DNA of 12,133 nucleotides, from contig DAHWFG010000016.1 in NCBI GenBank assembly GCA_027325115.1, forward strand, positions 1 through 12,133, given 5' to 3'. The notes beneath the pieces are model-generated. The model saw only the letters and a program-made list of their open reading frames with translations, did no database searches and was not told the origin of the DNA. Source of the stretch: JAKBCQ01 sp021807585. GTDB lineage: Bacteria > Planctomycetota > Planctomycetia > Isosphaerales > Isosphaeraceae. Position 1 is the first letter of the stretch. Each line of letters opens with the position of its first letter. Positions 6,524 to 12,133 of this stretch are shown here, piece after piece. A program made the position numbers and the translations under genes.

Positions 6524-6571
6524 GAACAAAAAAGAAATTGAAGATGAACGCTCCGTTTAAGGGGCGTTCAT
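6524..6571 (-). terminator. Terminator of the WD40 gene
   Basis: ATGAACGCTCC (6544-6554) and GGGGCGTTCAT (6561-6571) form an 11-bp stem with one G-T/A-C style mismatch and a 6-nt loop; the minus-strand TAA stop (6557-6559) is in the loop. Read on the minus strand, the hairpin is followed by a T-rich run (CTTCAATTTCTTTTTTG), and a further T8 lies at 6503-6510. This fits rho-independent termination of the WD40 gene. Confidence 0.6.
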
Positions 6572-9298
6572 TATATACGCTTTGTTATCCGACGCGGCGA
6601 CGACGAGCCGTTTGCCGTCGGGGCTCCACGAAACTCCGTAGGCCATGGTGTTGGGGGCGACTTTTTGGCGGAGGATTTCTTTCGCCTGATCGACGTCCCA
6701 GACGAGAAGGTTGCCGCCGTAGCCGATCGACGCGAGTTTTTTGCCGTCGGGGCTGAAGGAGAGCGAGTAGACGTCGTCGGGATGCCCGTCGAGCTTCTTG
6801 ATCTCTTTGCCGTCGGCGACGTTCCAGAGTCGGATTGTCTTATCAACCGAACCTGATGCGAGCATCGCGCCGTCGGGTCGAAACGCGACGCAGTAGATCG
6901 CTGCGCCGTGTCCCTGAGCTTTGCGCAGTTCTTTGCCGTCGGCGGGATTCCAGAATTTCACGAGCTTGTCGTCCCCCGCCGACGCGAGCACGTCTCCTTT
7001 GGGGGAATACGCGACGGCGTATACGACGTTTTCATGTGCTTTTTCGATCACTCGAAGCTGAGCCGCTTTTTCGACGTCCCAGACGCGGATCGACTTGTCG
7101 GCGGCGCCCGTGGCGGCCTGTTTGCCGTCGGGCGCCCACGCAACCGAGTAGATCTGGGCGCCGTGGCCGGCGAGGTTTTTAGGGACGTCGGCCGCCGATG
7201 CGGTCGGCCAGATTCGGATCGACTTATCCTCCGATCCGGTCACGACCGACGAATCGGCCAAAACCGCGACGGCGTGGATCGGCCCGGCGAAGCCGCCGAG
7301 GGTTTTCATCTCGACTTTGGAGGGATCTGGAGCTGTGAGATCGAACACCTTGGCGACGGAGTCGGCGAGGCCGATTGCGGTCGTCTTATTATCGGCGCCG
7401 ATCGCGATCGACTCGATCGCCGCCGACTGGGGGGGATAATTGACGATGTTTTTCCCGTCGGCGAAGTTCCATACTTTAATTGTTTTATCATTGGACGCCG
7501 AGACGATTTTTTGCCCGTCGCGGGTGATCGCGACGGCGCGAACCTGATCGCCGTGGCCCGCGAGGGTCCGCACTTCTTTACCAGTGTTCACATCAAAGAC
7601 TTTGAGTGTTTTATCGGCCGACGCGGTGACGATCTGCGATCCGCCGGGGACGACGGCGAGCGCGAGGATCGGCGCCTGGTGGCCGGCGAAGATTCGGACC
7701 GCGGCGGGGGTCCAGACCCTCGCTTTGTTGTCGCCGCCCGCCGACGCGATCGATGTGTTGTCGGCCAAAACCGCGACGCCTCGGATCGACGCCGCATGCG
7801 CGGAATGCGCTTGCAGCTCGCGTCCGAGCGTCGCATCCCAGACCCTCACGGTCGCGTCGTCGGAACCCGAAGCGATCCGGCTCGCGTCGGGAGCGATCGA
7901 AACCGCCAGGACGGCGCCCTGATGTCCCGTCAGGGACGCGACGTTTTTGCCGTCGGCGATCGTCCAGATCTTGATCGTTTTGTCGTCCGATCCGGTGACG
8001 AGCTTTTGACCGTCGCGAGAGACGTCGAGCGATACGACCGCCGCGGCGTGGCCGGGGAAATCGCGAATCGGCTTGCCTTCGTTGACGTTCCAGAGCTTGG
8101 CGGTCTTGTCGGCGGAAGCCGAAACGAGTTGATTCATATCGTTGGCAAGATACTTAATTGCGTTTACGCGTCCGCCGTGCCCCGAAAGCGACTTAATCTC
8201 CTTTGCGTCACTAATATTATAGATGTGAATTTGATTATCTTCAGCGGCGACCGCGAGTTGAGCGGCGTCGGGCCGGAGCGCGATCGCGACGATCGGCGCG
8301 GCGGCGCGGTCGATCCGTTTGATCTCGGCGCCGTCGGCGGCGTTCCAAATGCGAATGGACATGTCTGTAGAAGCCGATGCGATTTGGGAGGCGTCGGCTT
8401 TCCAGGAAAGGGCGACGACCGGAGCGGTATGGCCGCGGATTTCGCGGACGAGCGCGCCGTCGGCGGTGTTCCAGATGCGGATCGTCTTATCGCCTCCGGC
8501 GGTGGCGAGCTTGGCGCCGTCCTGGGAGGCCGCGAACGCGCGGATTTCTCCTTTCGCGTCGATCGCCCTGGGATCGGCGACAGGGAGTTTCCAGAGCCTG
8601 GCGAGGCCGTCGGACCCCGCCGAGACGATGCGTTGGTTATCGGGGAGGTAGGCGAGCGCGAGGACCGAATCGGCTGGGGTTTCAATCGAGCCTTGAGGGC
8701 GCCCCTCGTTGACGGTCCAGAACGAGACGGTTTTGGCTTTGTCTCCGGCGGCGATCTGTGCGCCGTCGCCGCGCCAGGCCACGGAGGCGAGATCGGCCTG
8801 CGCTCCCACGAGATCGCGAAGCGCCGAACCGGCGGCGACGTCAATGAGTTTGACGATTCGCGTCGACGCCGCGGCGAGCAGTTTACCGTCGGGACCGACG
8901 GCGAGGGCGACGACCCCCGCCGGGGCGCCCGCGAGATCGCGAGCGTTGGAAGCGGCGGGAACGGTCCAGATTTTGGCGGTTTTATCGAGGCTTCCCGAAA
9001 GGATGCGTTTGCCGTCGGGCGCGACCGCGACCGAGAGGACCAATCCCGTATGACCCGAGAATGTTTTGATTTCTTTGCGCGAAGTCGAATCCCAGAGCTT
9101 GACGGTGCTGTCGAAGGCGCCGGTGACGATCGCCTTGCCGTCGGGGGTCCAGGCGACCGAGTAGACGGGGTCGGAGTGTCCTTCGAGGGTTCCCTCAACC
9201 TTCCCGGCCTGGCGAGCGTGGGCGATTCCGGTCGAAAAGACGATCGCGCCCATGATCGCGGCGATACTTCTCGATCGTACATAAAAAGCGATGTTCAT
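6557..9298 (-). CDS. Exported WD40-repeat protein, 21 repeats
   Basis: A 913-residue protein made almost wholly of WD40 beta-propeller repeats, a protein-interaction scaffold; no enzyme domain is visible. The start is ATG 9296-9298 (minus), since GGGAG lies 6 nt upstream and the next 28 residues form a signal peptide: basic start with three Arg, hydrophobic IAAIMGAIVFSTGIA, cleavage after AHA before RQ. It should therefore act outside the cytoplasmic membrane. From residue about 31 I count 21 consecutive units of 40-45 residues, each ending near [D]xTxK[IV]W; clear examples are SGSLDKTAKIW, SASADKTAKLW and SGSVDKTIRLW. Units 3, 4, 8 and 15 are degenerate. Twenty-one units would make three seven-bladed propellers. 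Codon use becomes AT-rich around 8131-8240 (units 8-9), unlike the rest. The gene is convergent with the zinc-ribbon gene and followed by a terminator. Its partner and process are unknown. Confidence 0.93.
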   Translation of the reverse strand: MNIAFYVRSRSIAAIMGAIVFSTGIAHARQAGKVEGTLEGHSDPVYSVAWTPDGKAIVTGAFDSTVKLWDSTSRKEIKTFSGHTGLVLSVAVAPDGKRILSGSLDKTAKIWTVPAASNARDLAGAPAGVVALAVGPDGKLLAAASTRIVKLIDVAAGSALRDLVGAQADLASVAWRGDGAQIAAGDKAKTVSFWTVNEGRPQGSIETPADSVLALAYLPDNQRIVSAGSDGLARLWKLPVADPRAIDAKGEIRAFAASQDGAKLATAGGDKTIRIWNTADGALVREIRGHTAPVVALSWKADASQIASASTDMSIRIWNAADGAEIKRIDRAAAPIVAIALRPDAAQLAVAAEDNQIHIYNISDAKEIKSLSGHGGRVNAIKYLANDMNQLVSASADKTAKLWNVNEGKPIRDFPGHAAAVVSLDVSRDGQKLVTGSDDKTIKIWTIADGKNVASLTGHQGAVLAVSIAPDASRIASGSDDATVRVWDATLGRELQAHSAHAASIRGVAVLADNTSIASAGGDNKARVWTPAAVRIFAGHQAPILALAVVPGGSQIVTASADKTLKVFDVNTGKEVRTLAGHGDQVRAVAITRDGQKIVSASNDKTIKVWNFADGKNIVNYPPQSAAIESIAIGADNKTTAIGLADSVAKVFDLTAPDPSKVEMKTLGGFAGPIHAVAVLADSSVVTGSEDKSIRIWPTASAADVPKNLAGHGAQIYSVAWAPDGKQAATGAADKSIRVWDVEKAAQLRVIEKAHENVVYAVAYSPKGDVLASAGDDKLVKFWNPADGKELRKAQGHGAAIYCVAFRPDGAMLASGSVDKTIRLWNVADGKEIKKLDGHPDDVYSLSFSPDGKKLASIGYGGNLLVWDVDQAKEILRQKVAPNTMAYGVSWSPDGKRLVVAASDNKAYIMNAP

Positions 9299-9310
9299 GT
9301 GGATCTCCCG
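9299..9310 (-). promoter_or_regulatory. Ribosome binding site that decides the WD40 start
   Basis: On the minus strand CGGGAG (9305-9310) is followed by 6 nt and the ATG at 9296-9298. The open frame extends 38 codons further upstream to 9412, but that part is Arg/Pro-rich, precedes the signal peptide and has no such site, so it is left out of the gene. Confidence 0.65.
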
Positions 9311-9649
9311 AGCGATCAAGGTGTGGAGTCGAATCATCCGAACCCAGGTAAGCCGCGCCGCGAGGTCCGGGAGCGGTTGCGACCGATGCCGAGGCGTCCG
9401 CCGTGGCGACAAGATCGCAGAACCGGGACCGGGACTTCAAGGTGTAGCGACCAGGGGCCGAGACGTACAAGCCGCGATCCCTCGCCGCACGACCGGCTCG
9501 CGGATCAGCGAGGCGATCAGAGGGATGAAGTTCGGTGGGTTCGGTAATTTGGCGGGTTGAGCGAAGCCCGGAGACGTCGACCCAACCGGCACAACTGACA
9601 ATAGACTGCCGAGAAACGAATCGCAACGGTATGGCGGAAATGACGGGTG

Positions 9650-9681
9650 GGATCAGCCGATTGAATTTGGCCGGCTGATCC
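9650..9681. repeat. 10-bp perfect inverted repeat
   Basis: GGATCAGCCG (9650-9659) and CGGCTGATCC (9672-9681) are perfect inverted copies separated by a 12-nt AT-rich spacer. There is no T-run after it on either strand, so it is not a typical terminator. It could be a protein-binding site; it lies about 350 bp upstream of the WD40 start. Confidence 0.5.
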
Positions 9682-10184
9682 GATCTGGGTTGCGGGAAGC
9701 TGAATTGGCAATGAAAACGGGAAAAGCATCGGGAAGCGTTGTGAATCTTTCGAGAAAGCGCGTGTCATCGTGTCCAGTCGGGACGTGCTCGACGAGCCAT
9801 GTTGAAAAAAAACAACTTTGAAGCCAAAGCCCAGGACAACGAGAGACTGTGAACTATGATGCTTTTTATAGCCGGGTGAGGGGAAGATCGCGGGATCTCG
9901 AGGTGATCGCGTCGTTCATTAATGGAGGGTCGATCGATCGGTGGATCTTCGGATAGATGGCGACATCCGCCTTGCTTTATGATCGATTAGACGTACCTAC
10001 GGGTGCGCGCTCGCATCACCCAGGTATCGTTTGATCTGTGCATCACTCGATCACATCGTGCGATATATGGCGATTGTTTGGCTTATTGAGCCGAGGTTGG
10101 TGGGTAATCTGGCCGGGTTAAAAGGCGGCGTAGCGGATCAACGTCGGGTGGAATTTTGTGAATTTTCCCAAAAAATGATTGAGT

Positions 10185-10213
10185 TTGGCGGTTGAGCTTG
10201 ATTACGATACTAA
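10185..10213 (+). promoter_or_regulatory. Weak promoter candidate for the PEP-CTERM gene
   Basis: TTGGCG (10185-10190) and TACTAA (10208-10213) are 17 bp apart, matching the sigma70 consensus at four and three of six positions. It lies about 180 bp before the gene start. Nothing else supports it. Confidence 0.2.
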
Positions 10214-10392
10214 CGTCCTGAAACGTCAGCGATGGTTGCGTGGAGGTCATGCTGTTCGTTGTTATCCTCGTGATTCACCCCCGGATATCAACAGAACCGT
10301 ATCGACTCGGTGGCTGGGTTTAATACAGAACCTCGGGCGTTTCGGATCTGTTGGATTGTTTCGGAACATCGAACACCCTGGGAGTTCCACAC

Positions 10393-10959
10393 ATGAAAGT
10401 TTCTAGGTTTGCTCTTTTGCTCGCCATCGGTTTGGCACCCGTCGCATTTGCGACGGTAGGTCGCGCCGAGCCGATTACATCTCTCAACAGCACGGGCGCC
10501 GGTCTCGCGCTCGGCTCAGCCGATCCCAACTGGTCGGTGACCTATAACACCGGGTCCGGCAACACTACGGTGCAAGGCATCGTCGTGGCGCCGGTGAGCC
10601 TGAACGGCAACTTTTGGGCCACTCCTCCAGCGGGATCTCAATGGATCACCGCGTTCGGAACGAGTGCGGGTCAGGCCGAACACCCTGTCGCAAATGGAAC
10701 GTTCAATTACACAACGACGTTCACTCTTACCGCGGGTCAGGATCCTAGCGCGGCGATGATCGTGGGCAAAGTGAGCTCCGACGATCAAATCACCGCGGTT
10801 TATCTGAACGGAAATCTGATCAGCAACGCGATCACTCCCACTCCCACTCCCGATCAAGGTTACACGTCGCTTTATCCGCTCTCGATCACCTCGGGGTTCC
10901 AATCGGGCACGAACACATTGACATTCGATACGAAAAATACGCATTTTGGAACCGAGTGA
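10393..10959 (+). CDS. Exported PEP-CTERM-type protein, stopped just before its sorting signal
   Basis: ATG 10393 has GGGAG (10380-10384) 8 nt upstream. The 188-residue product begins with a signal peptide (MKVSRFALLLAIGLAPVAFA, likely cut near GRA before EP). The mature part is Ser/Thr/Asn/Gly-rich and beta-like, with WSVTYNTGSGNTTVQG, FNYTTTFTLTAGQDPSAAM, KVSSDDQITAVYLNGNLI and FQSGTNTLTFDTKNTHFGTE, a pattern seen in planctomycete PEP-CTERM proteins with a carbohydrate-binding-like fold. Codon 189 (10957-10959) is TGA, and the same frame then continues with an intact PEP-CTERM tail to 11076. The uninterrupted protein would have about 227 residues. As written the product would be released rather than processed by an exosortase. 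One base change, for example from TGG, CGA or GGA, explains the stop. Mutation, sequencing error and readthrough are all possible. The function of the mature domain is unknown. Confidence 0.75.
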   Translation: MKVSRFALLLAIGLAPVAFATVGRAEPITSLNSTGAGLALGSADPNWSVTYNTGSGNTTVQGIVVAPVSLNGNFWATPPAGSQWITAFGTSAGQAEHPVANGTFNYTTTFTLTAGQDPSAAMIVGKVSSDDQITAVYLNGNLISNAITPTPTPDQGYTSLYPLSITSGFQSGTNTLTFDTKNTHFGTE

Positions 10960-11076
10960 TTCGTCGCGAGCTTGACCGGAACGGTTCCCGAGCCCGCTTC
11001 TCTCGCCCTGCTGGGCATCGGATCGCTGGGAGCGGTTCGTCTCGTCCGTCGTAGCCGCAAATCGGTGATCGCCTGA
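10960..11076 (+). pseudogene. Detached PEP-CTERM sorting signal in frame after the TGA
   Basis: In the same frame as the preceding gene, 38 codons follow the TGA without interruption: FVASLTGT, then the sorting motif VPEPASLALLGIGSLGAV and a basic tail RLVRRSRKSVIA, ending at TGA 11074-11076. The three parts (Val-Pro-Glu-Pro box at 10984-10995, hydrophobic helix, Arg cluster) are exactly those recognised by exosortase in the PEP-CTERM system. No start codon or ribosome site precedes this piece, so it is the natural C-terminus of the upstream gene. Confidence 0.8.
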
Positions 11077-11109
11077 TCGACTTCTGCGTTCATTGAGCTT
11101 TCAGAACCG

Positions 11110-11149
11110 ACCCCGCGATCTCATCAATCGCGGGGTTTTCGTCTTTCTT
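11110..11149 (+). terminator. Rho-independent terminator of the PEP-CTERM gene
   Basis: ACCCCGCGAT (11110-11119) and ATCGCGGGGT (11127-11136) form a perfect 10-bp GC-rich stem with a 7-nt loop, followed by TTTCGTCTTTCTT. It stands 34 bp after the distal TGA at 11076. Its right arm and loop overlap the last codons and the stop of the convergent FG-GAP/ASPIC gene. Confidence 0.85.
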
Positions 11150-12133
11150 GTATGATATGTAAAAGTTGGTTACTTGATATGTCTTTTAGTGTCTCCATAT
11201 TTCCCGAAGGCCATCGCACGGTGAATTCATCGATCCGTTTCGATTGTCCCAATCCAAAGTGGAGCTTGTGATCGTTTGAGCTTATGTAACTCCCGCCGCC
11301 GTCGAGCGTGCGGATTTGTGTTTGGCCGCCGGCTCGAAGCGTGACCCGAGCGCCGATCGCATCGCGATTCATGCCGGTTCCTTGCAGATCGACGACCAGA
11401 TATCGACCTCCGGATACGGTCTCGTTCCACAAGACGACGCTTGGCTCGTGATGGTGGACGATGACGACATCGAGATCGCCGTCGCCGTCAAGATCCCCCG
11501 TGGCCAACCCTCTGCCTACATGTTGCGTTTGAAAATACTCGCCCGCTGTGGAATTCTTAATCAGGAATCGACCCAAGCCATTGTTGCGAAAGATAATCGC
11601 CGGGCTCTTATAAGTGTATGTCTTGTCTCTCTCGGGTCTGATATGGCCGGTCGTGCCGATTAAATCGGCCGCGCCGTCGTGGTCGAGATCGGCGAAAGCG
11701 GTTCCCCAGCCCGTGAACGGCCTTGTTTCGACGGCGAGCCCCGCCTCTTTCGTTTGATCTTGAAAGATAATACTTCCTTTTCCGGCTTCAATGCGTCTCC
11801 AGAGCGTGTCGTGTTCGTCCCAGAAGTGAGTCACCAAAATATCGGGTAGTAAATCGCCATTTGTATCTCCATACGCAATACCCATGTTCGCCTCGGACAT
11901 CCCCTCGGCGTTGAGCGCGACTCCCGAAAGACTTCCGAGCTCCTCAAAAGTCCCGTCCCCCTTGTTACGCCAAAGCGCGTTCGCCTCGGCGTCATTGGCT
12001 ACAAATATGTCCATATAACCGTCCTCATCGAAATCGGTGGCGAGGACTCCCATTCCGCGACTTTTCCCGGCGACTCCCGCTTTCGCGGTGACGTCGACGA
12101 ATCGCCCCGACCCGTCGTTCTGGAAGAGCGTGT
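11124..12133 (-). CDS. FG-GAP/VCBS repeat protein with C-terminal ASPIC/UnbV domain (5' end outside window)
   Basis: The frame is open to the window edge, so at least 335 C-terminal residues are present and the start is missing; ATG 12053 is internal, because the 26 codons before it already read as a repeat (LFQNDGSGRFVDVTAKAGVA). At least four FG-GAP/VCBS blades are visible by their calcium-binding Asp-rich loops: TDFDEDGYMDIFVAND, GDTNGDLLPDILVTHF, ADLDHDGAADLIGTTG and GDLDGDGDLDVVIV. The last about 80 residues are an ASPIC/UnbV domain (NRDAIGARVTLRAGG, DGGGSYISSNDHKLHFGLG, FTVRWPSG). Such proteins are typically exported and large, and are very common in planctomycetes; they are thought to bind carbohydrate or protein surfaces, but exact roles are not known. 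The TGA stop (11124-11126) lies in the loop of the convergent gene's terminator. Confidence 0.9.
   Translation of the reverse strand, partial: TLFQNDGSGRFVDVTAKAGVAGKSRGMGVLATDFDEDGYMDIFVANDAEANALWRNKGDGTFEELGSLSGVALNAEGMSEANMGIAYGDTNGDLLPDILVTHFWDEHDTLWRRIEAGKGSIIFQDQTKEAGLAVETRPFTGWGTAFADLDHDGAADLIGTTGHIRPERDKTYTYKSPAIIFRNNGLGRFLIKNSTAGEYFQTQHVGRGLATGDLDGDGDLDVVIVHHHEPSVVLWNETVSGGRYLVVDLQGTGMNRDAIGARVTLRAGGQTQIRTLDGGGSYISSNDHKLHFGLGQSKRIDEFTVRWPSGNMETLKDISSNQLLHIIQERRKPRD

Larger units (their letters stand above)
9299..10392. other. Intergenic kilobase between divergent exported-protein genes
   Basis: About 1.1 kb between the divergently read WD40 gene and the PEP-CTERM gene. Open frames here (for example 9517-9768 minus, 10179-10406 plus) lack ribosome sites, motifs or sensible hydrophobicity patterns, so I call none. 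Visible structure is limited to the inverted repeat at 9650-9681 and a weak promoter-like pair near 10185. The promoters of both flanking genes must lie in this stretch, or in its ends. Confidence 0.6.

Noticed and set aside
9299..9412. 38-codon N-terminal extension of the WD40 gene
   Set aside because: Arg/Pro-rich, placed before a clear signal peptide, and without a ribosome site, whereas ATG 9298 has GGGAG at 6 nt.
6908..9547. Very long open frame (879 codons) on the + strand opposite the WD40 gene
   Set aside because: It is a mirror of the repetitive WD40 codons: its product is a low-complexity series of FAVGG/DRDR-like words with no fold, while the minus frame has a signal peptide, a ribosome site and clear repeats.
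10957..10995. Selenocysteine insertion at the TGA in the PEP-CTERM gene
   Set aside because: Only a tiny ACCG-GAA-CGGT hairpin lies about 15 nt downstream, far short of a bacterial SECIS element, and an exported PEP-CTERM protein is not a known selenoprotein type.

Overview
This 12.1 kb window looks like chromosomal DNA of a planctomycete, most likely of the Gemmatales/Isosphaerales type. The reasons are a Ser/Thr kinase with the short N-terminal helical domain common in that phylum, an exported WD40 protein with very many repeats, a PEP-CTERM exported protein, an FG-GAP/ASPIC protein and a HemQ-type coproheme decarboxylase, in GC-rich DNA full of CGATCG-like words. The genus assignment is inference; no rRNA or other marker is present.

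Left part (1-2322): a gene-poor, more AT-rich accessory stretch. It carries a decayed Phd/VapB-PIN(VapC) toxin-antitoxin pair. The antitoxin has an amber stop at codon 12, and the toxin has a one-base frameshift at an A6 run. About 1.5 kb without a convincing gene follows, holding a short tandem repeat and two copies (about 90% identical) of a 122-bp direct repeat.

Middle part (2323-6490, + strand): a promoter-like site, a membrane-anchored Ser/Thr protein kinase, an FkbM-family methyltransferase 40 bp behind it, then hemQ (heme biosynthesis by the coproporphyrin-dependent route) and a small zinc-ribbon/DUF2007 protein. Hairpins at 6454-6489 and 6544-6571 separate this block from the convergent gene.

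Right part: on the minus strand a 913-residue exported WD40 protein (6557-9298) in which I count 21 repeats, enough for three seven-bladed propellers. A gene-free kilobase follows. Then, on the + strand, comes an exported protein whose PEP-CTERM sorting signal is cut off by an in-frame TGA, with its terminator embedded in the 3' end of a convergent FG-GAP/ASPIC gene that runs off the right edge.

The genes do not form one obvious pathway. I found no clear new multi-gene system. The observations most worth a check are the stop codon just before an intact PEP-CTERM signal, the doubly broken toxin-antitoxin pair with a homopolymer slippage site, the 21-repeat exported WD40 protein, and the repeat family in the left island.
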